64,000 nucleotides of DNA from Rotaria sordida. Its lineage: Eukaryota; Rotifera; Eurotatoria; Philodinida; Philodinidae. Position 1 is the first letter of the stretch. Each line of letters starts with the position of its first letter. Position numbers and translations under genes: made by a program. Below, piece by piece: positions 37,144 through 49,127 of this stretch. Location of the stretch: contig CAJNOL010001030.1 in the NCBI GenBank assembly GCA_905250125.1, positions 21,023 through 85,022 on the forward strand, given 5' to 3'. The notes beneath the pieces are model-generated. The model made no database searches and was not told where the DNA came from. It saw nothing but the letters and a program-made list of their open reading frames with translations.

Positions 37144-38980
37144 GATTTTAGATCTAAAATAGTTTAAATATTCAAAATTTGATTTTTACTTTTTTCTTCT
37201 TCTAATCATTCGATATATTTATCCAACTGAATATAAGTATAAAGAAATTTTCATTGATCCATAAAATATTCTATGGAATATCAATATTTCGATGATAGTT
37301 TGTTTTTTTATTTTTTAGATAAAAAATAAATTAATTTAAAATAAATAAAAACTTAAATTAATATTTTTCTAATGATAATTTTCATTTAATTAATATAAAG
37401 GTCTGAATTAATAGAATTTCTATTGGTTAAATGAAAAGTTGCCATTGGTTATATATGAATCATTATTTTGAGATGTATAAAATTTCTCTACAATCGAAAA
37501 GTATTCGTTTAACTGATGTTCCCTCCACATAAAAAGTGTTCTACTGTATGATGTTCTAACATCACATGGCGGAACACCAGTTTTAATGTTACCAAACAAC
37601 GTTTGAATTTTAAAAGTGATTATTCATATTATGCATTCATAGAATATTAAATTTTAGAAATATACAAAAAAGAATTGGTCAAATCCGATTTTGAAAATTG
37701 TATTCAGAGAGTATCGAAGCATCTCATTCACATCATCATTATTTCAGAATATCATGAACATTGATTAATTAAATATTTATCCGCATAGGTGATAGAGCCG
37801 GTTGGGATCAACCTAACGGTCTCTACAGGGTCCGGATCTAAAAATTTTGAACGCGACGGGCACTACTCGCTGTTTGAGCCGACAAAGACACCTCTGTAAG
37901 ACTAGAAAAAGATTTGCACTAATCGGTCTTCGGAGCCGAGTTATGACCTTTGGTATATCCTGGAAGTTATTACCGAGACTTCTTTGTAGTTCCAATATGA
38001 ATTCAAATGATGGATTATAGTTATGGTAGTTTTCTCATTAGTGATAGAGTTCGTATTTTGAAAAATCAAATCGAAAGACAATATCTTTTTAACATATGTT
38101 AATAGTTTAAGATAAAATGACTTCCTTTCATTTAAATACAATTCTTCAATAGGATTGTCACTTGTAAAAAGACAATTATTCTAGTTGTAAAAAAAACCAG
38201 ATTCAGCAAGTAGCTCTTGTCTAAGGTTCTAAATTACGACTCTTTTAAGGATACTCGTTTTTGGTGTGACTGGAAACTTCCTAATTACCCACAGAAAGTT
38301 TTATATAACTATATAATACTAACATATTATTGTTCTAATCGATTTTTTCATGTACATACAAATTCTATACACAAAATACCGGAACATGTTGTATAGCTTT
38401 AAACTTACAGTCCAAACTCTTTAATGGATGTTAGCAAACAAAAGAATGGATACTATTCAGATAATTAATATGAATAGTTAATTTTTATTTTCATTGAAAT
38501 AAATTTCTTTTAATTATATAGCAAAAATTATTTTCTGAACAGAAACATCAAAGACGATAGTATTCTCATCAAAAACATACTTTTTATTTCTTCTGTCAGA
38601 ATATCTTGTATTATTTTAAAAGTTGTCAACTCCATTTATTAAATCATCATACTTCACCTACACCCTACTGAAACTTTTTAATATGACAATTCTGATGAGA
38701 GAAAAATACTCTTCAAAAATTTCAATAACGTTTATAATTGTTAATAAATTTACTGCAAGAACTTTTATTCATTTCTCAGATATTTCATTCCCTAGAATAG
38801 ACAGTACTTGAACATGGTGAAACAATGTAAATATAGGTCAATTTTCATCTGTATGTGATATTACTATATGAAAAAAAAATTGAAGAATATTTTGATTTTA
38901 TAAACAAAAAAAAAAGGAAATTTTATTTTATTTAACAATAAAAAGTATAAGATTTAAAAACTTTCTTTTAGATAATAATC
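37144..38980. other. Intergenic stretch between divergent eL36 and PIH1D1
   Basis: No gene is supported. A patch at about 37790-37990 is clearly less A+T-rich than its surroundings and could be a transposon relic, but no domain is readable in any frame. Near 37510-37590 an imperfect hairpin (AACTGATGTTCC against GGAACACCAGTT) may be a small foldback. Confidence 0.45.
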
Positions 38981-41900
38981 ATGCAATTAAATGATTTAGA
39001 AAATGAAGATGAAGAATTTCAAAATTTTCTTAAACAAGTTAGAATATCTATTTCAATTATTAAATTTTTCATTTATTATTTTTAATAGGCAACATTATCA
39101 AAAAAGATTGATGAAAATAAACAAACAACAAATAATAATGAACGTATTGCTATTAAACCTGAACCTGGTAAGAATAAAAATAAGATCAATTTAGAAAAAA
39201 AAAACAAAAACTTCTTCAAATTTAGGTTTTTGTTTAAAAACAAAACGACTTGATGATGAAATAAACAATGAAAAAATCTTTATTAATGTTTGTACATCAT
39301 CTCAAATAAATGCTCCAAAAGAAATAACTGAAGAAGAACTTATTGAAATTGTTAAATCAGAAGATCCCGGAAGATATCGTGTACCAATTAGTTTAGGTGA
39401 ACCAGTAGCTGATCTTGATAAACGTTAGTTTAAATTATTTCATATTAATAAAAGTCAAAATTATAAACTAACAAATTTTGTTTTCATTCAGATGGACAAG
39501 GTTGTACAATTTTTACTGTTATTATTCATCCGGATTTTTTTCGTCGTGCACATTCAAGTCAAACATTTATGAATTTTTTACTTACATTAATTTATGAAGG
39601 TTTAGAAAATAAATATCCTCAATTTAAACTTGATACTGGTAAGATTAAATATGTTTTCACTCAATTGTATTTCATTTTTTTTTTTTTTGCACAACAACAC
39701 ATACGTACAAATAAAAGAAGCATTAATACCAAAGAGTTCTTTTTAACAAAAAAAAAAATACGCATAAAGAAATCAAAAAAAAAAAATGCAGAGATTAGAT
39801 ACATATACATATAGTGAACACCATGAGAAAAAAAAAAAAAAGAAAATTGAATTAAGATCTATAATAGCATAGTGCATTGCATTGGAAAGAACATTAGTTT
39901 GTTTGTTTTCTTTGCATGTCAAATGGATATAAATATCACAATAGATTTCTGTCTTTTTGCTTTGCTTTTTTAAGCCTCTGTTCTGTTTTGAGTATCACAT
40001 GAATATGCACAAGAAGAAGAAAAAAACCAATATCACACTAGCGCTGATTAAAACAAAAAAGAGATTCGGGAATAGTAGCAAAAAAAAAACGTGGACGGAA
40101 TTTGAAACAAACATAAAACACACAAAATTGTGCATAAGAACTAACCTACTCGTTAATATCACTTATATCATCAAGACTATTATGATCATCATGATCATCT
40201 TGATCAGATAGATGATTATTTGTACCATTTGATGTTATTGATAATTCACATTGAAATTTTTGAATTGCTATTTCATTACGACGTTTTTCAATACTAATAC
40301 GTTCATTTTCACATTCATTAGCTGCTAATTTAATATCAAGATTTTTTCTTTCAATTAATAAACGTTCTTTATCATAAATAAGTCGTTGACTTGCTAATTC
40401 AAGTGTACGTTTACGTTTAATTAATGATTCAAAACGAAGTGAATTTTGTTGTTGTCCATAAGATTTAGTTGAATTTATAAATTGTTGATTTTGTGATGAT
40501 TTTAAATATTTACGTTGTTTATCTAATGTTCGTTTAGATATTTGTCCATTACTTGTCATTTTCATTGTTATATGTGTTTGTTGTGGTGTAAGAAATGATG
40601 AAAGTGATGTTGGTTGAAGACTTGTTGCTGGACTTGGAGAATTATCATCATTACCAAGTAGACTAGCACTTTCATCACCTGCAGAATCTAATTGTCCACT
40701 AACACCATTTGCAAGATCTGATGATGGAGAATCCGCTCTATCTGATGACTAAAAAAAAATATGAACATGATAAAGTTTGACAAAGCATTAAACTTTCTTT
40801 GACATGATTAAATTTGACAGTTGTTCACAGATGAAAATATTAGATTTTTTTTTTTTGAAAATTTTATCAAAATGAATAGAAAAATAACAATTTCTTCTAT
40901 GTCAGAAGAATTGCATGATATTTGCAATTACTTTCAATATTTCCGGATAGAGATATTCAGAATGAAGAGTTGATTAGCTAGAATCGGAATTAGGATTGAA
41001 ATCTTTAGCTTCATATTTCTGTAGTTCCGGAAGTATTTTTCTTTTCTCGACAAAGTCTCTTGTTATCATTTCAGACCTTATTCATGCTGGGTTTTTTTTT
41101 GTGAAATAGAAAGAATGTCTTTCTTTTTCTTTTGTTTTTTTGAATTTACTTCAATTGATAAGGCAAGCAAATAAAAGTCATGTATTAGGCCGCTAGAAAT
41201 ATGAATAATAATTTCACAACCATTATGTAAGAGAATATGACTAACAAGTACTATTCGAAGTCGAAAAACAAAAAAAACAAAAAAAAGGAAATTTCTCTTA
41301 ACATAAAATCTGAATTTGTTGTTTTCTTTTGTAATAACTAACCCGTTCATTAAATGTTATTTCATGATTATTATTATTATTTCCATTGTTCATATTTGAT
41401 TGTAATTGTAAAGCTTGTTGATGATGTATAGCTGCAGCAACTGCTGCATGATGAACAAAATGAGATGATGATGATATTGGAGCACGACATATAGATAAAA
41501 TTCTATTATATAAATTCATTTGTTTATTTGATACAGATGTTGTTGAACCATTTGATTGAGCTGTACGATATGCAGTTACTTCACGTTTGGCTTCACTTTG
41601 TAATTTTTTCCATTTACGTCTTACATCTTCAACAGTTCGTTCAACTTGTGGATATGTTGCATTAAGTGTTTCGGTTATTTGTTTCCAAATAGCTTGTTTT
41701 TGTGCTATAACACTTTTTGATGCTTCACGTGAATGTAATAATTCTTTATACATATCATATTGATCAATAATATTAATTACTTCATGATCAGTAAAATTTG
41801 GTTTTCGACGACGTCCAACATGAAATGCATCAATTGAAGAATAATCTGTTGGTTGATCGTTCATATCTTTGATTATTATTCTATAAAATTTTATATATAA

Positions 41901-42275
41901 GAATACTATATGGATAAGGGATAAGAAGAATGGTTCGATCTGTAATAGAGAAAAAGAAGTCGTCTCGAATGACAAGTCATAAAAAAAAAAAGAAAAAGTA
42001 ATCGTAAGAGAGTCTAAACCAAATACGACACAACGGTGCATCGAGTAGGTAGACACGATGTGTGTTGTTGCTAGGCACCGATCTTCTCTCCTTCGTGTTC
42101 TTTCTGTCTTTACATTGTGCAAATGACTGAGAACGAGAGTATGAGCGAGAGCTATACTCTTGGAGTGTCCCACCGTCACTATGTAGTCATAGTTTTATTC
42201 GTATTATGATTTCTCTTCTTCCTTTCTTCTTTTTCTTCTCTGCGTCCTTATTATATGCGTGCGTCTCCCTAATCC

Positions 42276-42310
<35 letters not shown>

Positions 42311-43164
42311 AAAATGCATTTTCGTCCCTTTCTTTGTATTCTCTGTCGTCTTTTTTTTTCAAAAAAAAAAAAAAAAAAACTGAAAAAGTAAAAGAAGAAA
42401 ATTTTTGTGATAGGTAATGTCTAGTACCATTACTTTCACTTTCCGTACAACAATAAGAAATGAGTAACAAAAAAAAAAAAAAAAAAAAGAGAAAGAGACG
42501 AAGAAGAAGACGAGAATGACGATGAGAAAAAAAAAGTGGGCACATGATGAGAACAGGAAACGATCATAGATCTGTTCATGAAAATGCTCAAGTAAACTAT
42601 GTGGAGTGAGCACTAACAATACTTCTTTCTTCTCTTTTCTACTTCACTTATTTGCAAGAAATACAAAAATCCAAAAGTTTTTGATGCCTTACTGCCGTTG
42701 AATAGCAATGAACGAGAGTCTCGTTTTTTATTTATTTTAATCATTCAGACCTTCGTTCTATGCGTGGGAAATGTCGTACGTCTTTCTTTTTTTTTTACAA
42801 ATGGATTGCTCATTCTTTTGTTTTACATCGTTGCTATTGATTATATCTGATGTTTGATGTAGCATGTGGGTGTCCAAGCCTTTTGTTCTCTTGTTTTCAG
42901 GTGTATACTCCGATTACGTTACTCTTCTCTCAATTCCATTCATTATAAACTCTAACTATATAAATCTTTTATATGTTGGTCATAGGGAAATTACTTACTT
43001 TTAAATTATCTTATGATTCAATCAGTGGAGTGTAACACTGTGCTTGCTTATTCAACCGTAATGACTAGTCGCACTATTATGAGTTATATGACCTGGATAT
43101 ATACGTGTCACCTGTTTACTCTTTTTCTTTTTTTGCGTTGAATCTTAATCGAAAGTCATCGTCA

Positions 43165-43198
<34 letters not shown>

Positions 43199-44071
43199 TT
43201 CCCTTTTCTTTTTTACCTAACGCGATAGAACAGCAAAAGGCAACTGTATTTACCATCTTACTACCTTGGTTACAAACAAGTGTGATTTGGTTGATCTAAC
43301 TTAGAATGATGACATTTGTAAACATGAATAAAGGAACAAAAAAAAAAAGAAAAAGAAAAAGAAAAACTTTAAACATATAAAAATAAAAATTCATTACTTC
43401 AGACTGGATCAAACTCAAAAATCGTAAATATATGGGACAATTAACTGAACAATATATTCGAATACGTGCTAAACCATTCATTGTTGAGGTTGATCAACAA
43501 ACAAATAATATAGAACAAAAAACGCCTATGTACTTATATTTTATTTTTCATTATTCTTTTTATTCATTATTCAATATATTTCTTTTAGAAATACAAGTTC
43601 AATTATTGAAAAAGGGTGTGTGTGTGTGTATTATATATTACATAAAAATACTTATTTGTTTTTTTATTTTCTATCTTAATAATATAGATCTATACCAGAA
43701 TTTAAAATAATACGTGAACCACTTGAAGGTGATCCAAATTTTTTAATTATGGATATTCAATTACCTAAAGTGGTAAGTTTGATGATAATAATAAATAGAA
43801 TAAAATTAATATTTTTCTATAGAAATCTGCTAAAACATTAACACTTGATATTGGTATTGATCGTATTGTATTATCAACACGTTCAAATGTTTATTATTTG
43901 GATATATGGTTACCAATTGATATTGATTCAGATGAATGTGGTGCACAATTTGATAAAGCTACTCATGTAAGAAATTCTCTTTTTTTTTATTTTTGCTTTT
44001 GTTCATTATTATTTAAATTTATATTCTAGATTTTAACAATAACAATGCCTGTTAAACATGATACAACATAA
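38981..44071 (+). CDS. PIH1D1: PIH1 domain-containing protein 1 (R2TP complex subunit)
   Basis: Nine exons (38981-39037, 39089-39167, 39226-39423, 39492-39638, 43403-43529, 43589-43615, 43688-43772, 43823-43966, 44030-44071) give 301 residues, close to the ~290 of animal PIH1D1. The PIH domain is seen in IAIKPEPGFCLKTK, KIFINVC, EDPGRYRVPISLGEP, HGQGCTIFTVIIHPDFF, YEGLENKYPQF and WIKLKNRKYMG. A CS-like C-terminal domain ends in LTITMPV. The family is the phospho-peptide adaptor of the R2TP co-chaperone (RUVBL1/2, RPAP3), acting with HSP90 in assembling snoRNPs, RNA polymerases and PIKKs. Oddities are a 27-base exon 6 and a 3.76-kb intron 4 that hosts a complete opposite-strand gene. The ATG follows a TTCTTTTAG acceptor-like site by 10 bases. 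Confidence 0.9.
40146..41864 (-). CDS. Myb/SANT-like DNA-binding protein nested in the PIH1D1 intron
   Basis: Two exons, 41343-41864 and 40146-40748, joined in phase 0, encode 374 residues. Residues about 17-100 match the Myb/SANT-like domain Myb_DNA-bind_5: RRRKPNFTDHEV, AIWKQITETLNA, RTVEDVRRKWKKLQSEAKRE, with the spaced tryptophans expected. The middle is Ser/Asn/Gln/His-rich (HHAAVAAAIHHQQALQLQ and an Asn run) and probably disordered. The C-terminus is a charged, probably coiled-coil region (IKRKRTLELASQRLIYDKER) with an acidic tail (DQDDHDDHNSLDDISD). The domain is typical of transcriptional regulators and of domesticated transposon proteins. The ATG follows a TTTTATAG acceptor-like site by 17 bases. 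The whole gene lies inside intron 4 of PIH1D1 on the opposite strand. Confidence 0.85.
42278..42307. repeat. (TA)n microsatellite
   Basis: An uninterrupted run of about 15 TA units lies upstream of the nested Myb/SANT-like gene, within PIH1D1 intron 4. Confidence 0.9.
43168..43195. repeat. (CT)n microsatellite
   Basis: About 14 CT units lie within PIH1D1 intron 4, roughly 200 bases before exon 5. Confidence 0.9.
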
Positions 44072-45267
44072 ACTATGTTTTTTTTTTCTGTTAAAATCTA
44101 TTGTTAACTTAAATTTTACCGCCAGATAAGAATGAGATTATATCATTATTAATAACTAATAAATAAAATATATATTCAATATTGATGATTTTTTTTCTTT
44201 CTAATTTCATCTTCACAAAAAATTTAAAAAAATCAATTAAGAGTTTTGAACATTAAAAATCCAGTAAAACTATCGAGAAAGTCCATATAGCTAAACTATG
44301 AGCTTAAAAGTAATAAATCATTTCGAGTGTTTCATTGATAAGAGATTAGTAAAATAGTTACATAGTAATATAAAATGTACTGCACATGTTATACTTTGTA
44401 ATATAATATAAAAGACATTAAACTACAATAGACATGTGACATATTTTGAATGCATTATTCGAACCTAGTTTTTATCATAGTAAATCAATTCTTCTATGGA
44501 AATGAATAATTACTGAGGTTTTTTTTCTTTTGAATTTATTTTCAATTAGTAATTATCTATTCTTGAAATTCAAGACTATAAATTCTTAAAATAAGAAATA
44601 ATTTAAATAAAAAAAAAAGTACATATAACTTCAGTATGTTCAACTATGTCAGTTATATGTAATTGTACATTTACGAAATAAAACAGTGAAAGGATATTTA
44701 GCCGAGAGGTTAAAATATTTTATTTCTGATTGTAAAAGCAAACAATTGAATATATTGGTTATAATATCATCAACATATGTTTTATTACATGTATAGTTAG
44801 ATGTAATATATATACAATTGTTCTTTCGAATTAAAATTAGCATATCTGGATTGATAAAAATGAATGAATTATTACCTGTGAGTATCATCATAACATTTGA
44901 ATAAATATGAATCTGATGTAAATTCAATATAAAATCGATTGAATCATAATGAATAAAACATTATTTAAAATTCATCATTTCTTTCATATACTATCAACTA
45001 TTGAGTTTTCCTGCTATTCTAACTATGATGAACAACGACATCTCTGTTCAATGTGAAGGATTTTTTATTGTTCATTCGAGGATTAGCTACGAATACTGAA
45101 CATGGCTACATATTATTCATAAAGTAAATGTCAAATTCATAAGACACTTTCTTTTGTAATATATTATTTTGATGAAATCTATGAAAATATAATTTTTATT
45201 TAGATATGTTCAACATATGTATTGATTATAAACATAATCATACATTATCATTTTATTTATCAAGTGA
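44072..45267. other. Intergenic stretch between PIH1D1 and the CUB-LDLa gene
   Basis: There is no supported gene. The 92-codon minus-strand frame at 44649-44927 has no recognisable domain and no splice partners. No tRNA fold is seen. Confidence 0.45.
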
Positions 45268-46788
45268 ATGGTTATCTATTCGCAATATATTGTTTATGAT
45301 GCTTTGCCATTGATGGTGTTTATCTCATTTTTGAGATTTAGCATCACAAAAGCAACATCAACATTATCGTTGACAACTGACGATAATAATAATAATAATA
45401 ATAATAATCAGTTGAGACAAGCTGATGAATGTAAATAATCTTTTTTATTGAATTAATCATATATTTATTTTCTTTTTCAATAGATGTCATGACATCAGCA
45501 TCAATTGATGGTATTAAACGTTCAAATGTTTGTGGAGATGGATATCGTATTGAAGGAGCACTTCTTAAATCTTATCCATATTCTAAACGTGAATCATATT
45601 TACCATATGAAGATTGTTATATGACATTTAAAGTTTGTTTTTATATATATATTATTTAATATTCGAATGTTAATTAATTAATTAATTAATTAATTTTTAT
45701 TTTCTAGGCTCGTCGATCAGACAATCAAATACGTATTCGTATTTTATCATTAGATCTTAATGATATTCATAATGGTATTAATTGTCTAGATTCACTTCGT
45801 TTTTATAAATCAGTTTATATAACAAAACAAGATAAACTTGTATGTTGATATAAAAAAAAAAAATAATTTGTTTATTGTTTTGTATTAATTTTAGGATACA
45901 GTTGAATGTGGACAATTAACTGAAGACGAAAGATTTCATGTAATTTCACCAACAGGAATTGTTACTGCTCATTTTTCGTTAGTATTAATTTGTAAGATAC
46001 AAACAAATTTTAATTGTTTTCGTTTTTATTAGAACCGATGGTGGAAATGTTAGTGGTCTTGGTTTTAAAGTTGTACTTACTGCTTTTCGTAATCGTAAGT
46101 TTAGTAAAAGAAAAAGTTTTTTGTTTTTTTATTCATACAAATCTTTTATTAAATTTAATAGCAAATAAAACACATCCATGTGATTTAAATAATGAAGAAT
46201 TTCTTTGTAGAAGTCGAGAATGTATTAGTAGTGTACTTCTATGTGATGGTAAATTTATTTGATTATTTTCTATAATTATTTTATTATATTAATATTAATA
46301 GGTGTACCTCATTGTTTGGATGGTTCAGATGAATTACCAGATCGTTCATGTGTTTCAAGTAAGTTTAATATCGTTTGAAAATATTATTATATCATATATT
46401 TTCAGAATCTTTAAATATTGAATCAAAAAATCCAACAACAATACCAACAACAACATCTAAACGTCAACATTGGCGTGGTATTGTAATAGCTGCATTTTTA
46501 CTTATTATATTAGTTGTATTTATTCTATTCATGGTTTATCTTATTTGTCGTCGTTGTGTTCGCCCACCAATGCCCTTAACAAATCATTCAAAAAAAAATT
46601 ATGCAACTATGTTAAATTCTTGTATGTTTTTATAAAAAAACAAATTGTTTAAACAAAAAAAAAAAAATTTTTTTTTTTTTTGTTTTATATTAGCTAAAAC
46701 TGGACCTAAAACAACAACAACAACACATGTTGTAATTCAAAATGATAAAACTGGAAAACATCTTGATGATGATTATAATGTACTGTAA
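45268..46788 (+). CDS. CUB-LDLa single-pass membrane receptor
   Basis: Nine exons (45268-45430, 45484-45632, 45708-45839, 45895-45977, 46033-46094, 46162-46248, 46302-46358, 46406-46621, 46694-46788) give 347 residues. After a hydrophobic leader and an Asn run (AAT microsatellite, 45383-45408) comes a CUB domain (VCGDGYRIEG, YLPYEDCYMTF, IRIRILSLDL, VSGLGFKVVLTAF). An LDL-receptor class A module follows (PCDLNNEEFLC, CISSVLLCDG, PHCLDGSDE), then a Thr-rich stalk, one membrane span (IVIAAFLLIILVVFILFMVYL) and a short cytoplasmic tail. CUB plus LDLa plus one span resembles NETO- and LRP12-type co-receptors in miniature; the ligand is unknown. The start is uncertain: an in-frame ATG at 45313 would give a shorter leader. 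Confidence 0.82.
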
Positions 46789-47279
46789 ATTTACATTCCT
46801 TGATTTTAGTCATATTTAATAATTATATGTTATTATTACATATCGTCAAAATTGTAATCTTTATATATCAGATTTGTAAAAGTGATATTTCTTAAAATTA
46901 GCCATAGATGTCTTCACGTATTATAAATATTCACCTATATATATATATATATAAATTCTATTAGCAAATAAAAGAAATCTCCGAAGTATGTGTAATATGA
47001 TTAGAGAATTGTAATAAAATATATTCAGTCATTTTATTATTGGAAATAATCGGAAAACAAAATCAACAATCTAGGTTACTACATTTGTAGAACTAATCTA
47101 TTTTTTATACACGAACAGATTTATATATTGAATTCACTGATATGGAAAAATCGAAAGACTTGTCTTGCAGGAAATAGTTTTCCAAAATCAAACTGATCGA
47201 GTCATTCTTATATTAATTGCTTTTTTATAGAGAAATGTTTGAATATTTTTTTTTCTTGACTAATAATGTCTCATCGCTG
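46789..47279. other. 3' flank of the CUB-LDLa gene
   Basis: There is no gene. A short (TA)n run lies near 46938-46953. The rest is A+T-rich. Confidence 0.45.
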
Positions 47280-47650
47280 AAACTCGCGCCAAAACAAATA
47301 TTATCGAAAAGAAAGATCGTCGAAATCAACATCACCGAAATACAGATTGTCGATACGAAGTTCATCGAAATGCAGATCGCCGAATTCATTTCGATCATCT
47401 ACTAGCTTATTAGAGTTAGCACTGAATCAAGTTAGTAACTAACTTGATTTCTAATTTGTTGTATTACTCACTTAAGTTAGTTGTCAACTGGTCAATTCGA
47501 TCATTGGCATGAAACTTGCCAATGGTCATATCACCGACAGTGACACCGTCGAAAATACGGATAGTCGACAGTCACATTGCCGAAATGGCACTTTAGCGAA
47601 ATGCAGTTCGGCGATCTGCATTTCGATGATGTGGCTTTCGGTGAAGAACA
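47280..47650. repeat. Foldback patch of degenerate CGAAAT repeats
   Basis: Units like ATCGCCGAAATGCAG (about 15-19 bases) recur in both halves. A 20-base core of an exact 23-bp inverted repeat (CATCGAAATGCAGATCGCCG, within 47362-47384) is mirrored within 47607-47629. The centre (about 47424-47450) is itself palindromic (AATCAAGTTAG / CTAACTTGATT). The patch is visibly less A+T-rich than its flanks. It is no known gene and no recognisable transposon family. Confidence 0.65.
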
Positions 47651-47823
47651 TACTGACCTTCTTGTAAGAGGAAAGCAGGAATATTAGTTTATTTCTTATA
47701 TAGATACATAATAAATTTATCCATTTGCTTTAAATTTATTCAAATTTCTCTTATATTTATCTGAATGAATTAATTTATATGAAAAGAAAAATCTTTTACT
47801 GAACAGAAAAGTCCACTGCTGGA

Positions 47824-49119
47824 CGTAAGTGAAATTAGCCAAAGATTCGAGTAAAAGCAGCTAGGATTCGCGTAGAAACTTGTTCCAAGTGCAACTCGAC
47901 GAGCTCTATTTAATGATATGTTCAGATTTTTAGTAGGTCAAAGTATGATTTTTGGGACCATAGATGGCGCTATGAAAAATCTGAGCATACCATTGGATAA
48001 AGCTCGTCGAGTTTAGAGTCCTGCGGTTCCAAAAAAATGGAACCGAGAACCGGATTTTTCTGTTTCTCTTACCCGAAACCGGAACCATGAAATAAAAGAG
48101 AATGGAACCGAAACCGAAATTTTTCTTGAGGGTGAGAATTTCAAGATATTTAGGTGTTGCAAGATGCACATTATATCAGCACCTTTTTTCATTTATCCAT
48201 GAAAATTTTTCGTGGTAATCCTGATTTTCAAGAAAAAGCTCTTAAGTTAGTTAAAACAGAAATTATCAAACAACAGCCAACAATACTATCTACTACATGT
48301 ACAACTACGACTCTATCGCCTGTTCATACAAATTCATTTGATTCTCAATCGATAACATCAAATGGTTTTCTTTCATACCGTTTTGATATACCACAAAATC
48401 CCTTAACATTGTCAACAACACCGTATGAATTAGATGAATATATGCTATCAAATGTCCCATTCAGTGGACATGATGGTGTTTTATAATTCCGCAACAACAG
48501 AATTTAAAATTACCGATCTTATTTTCTATAGTTGAAGATTTTTATGCTGTACAAACATTGAACATCATTGTAGAACGACTGTTCTCATCTGCAAAAAAAC
48601 ACAAGTATCGATAAGTGCATCGATCTTGGTGCAGAAAAAATACTCCTATTGTTATTTTTTCAGAAAAATTTAGCATTATTAAAATTATATAATGAGAAAA
48701 ATTGACGAAGTTGATAGAACTGAAACGAAAAGAAAAATGATTGAACAGTCATCTTCTATAATCTTCTGTCCAAACTAAATAACAATCTACAACTACAACA
48801 ACAAAAAAGACGTTTAGAATGAGCAAATAAATATGATATTGTTCTTTGTAATCATGATCATTGAGAGGATAAGAAAATGATGAAGTAATAAACACGAAGT
48901 GTCCCGAAGATAAAATGTAGAAATTTCTGAAAAAACTTAATTACTCAGTGTTTTGTATGTTACGGTAAAATTATCGGTTCCCAGCAAAAATTTTTAGAAT
49001 CGCTTTTTTTTCGATTTTGCTAACCGGAACCGCAGGGGTCTAGTCGAGTTGCACTTGGAACACTGGTTAGAAATCCTAGCTGCTTTTACTCGAATCTTCA
49101 GCTAATTTCACCTACATCG
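47824..49119. mobile_element. Degenerate hAT transposon
   Basis: The ends are inverted: GTGAAATTAGCCAAAGATTC and GAGTAAAAGCAGCTAGGATT on the left recur inverted at 49065-49115. The direct repeat CTGCTGGA flanks the element at 47816-47823 and 49120-49127, the 8-bp duplication expected of hAT elements. Inside, the plus strand holds decayed hAT transposase (48154-48710). A GGAACCGAAACCG-type low-complexity patch near 48030-48120 is mirrored near 49015-49040. Confidence 0.78.
48154..48710 (+). pseudogene. hAT transposase C-terminal remnant
   Basis: The first 110 codons are open (...FRGNPDFQEKALKLVKTEI..., ELDEYMLS). The following part, with stops and frameshifts, still reads as the hAT dimerisation region: a V-E-R-L-F-S-S-A-like block near 48572-48595 and KILLLLFFQKNLALLKLYNE near 48640-48695. 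The N-terminal BED finger and catalytic core are missing. The encoded enzyme would have cut and pasted the surrounding element; it is non-functional now. Confidence 0.7.
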
Positions 49120-49127
49120 CTGCTGGA

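Noticed and set aside
37790..37990. Locally G+C-richer patch that might be a gene or transposon
   Set aside because: No readable domain in six frames and no terminal repeats; left as unassigned intergenic sequence.
44690..44770. tRNA-like AGCCGAGAGGTT stretch
   Set aside because: No matching acceptor stem or GGTTCGAATCC T-arm follows, so no tRNA fold is possible.
47930..48169. 79-codon minus-strand frame in the hAT element
   Set aside because: It is the reverse of the GGAACCGAAACC low-complexity patch and transposase leader; the transposase signal is on the plus strand.
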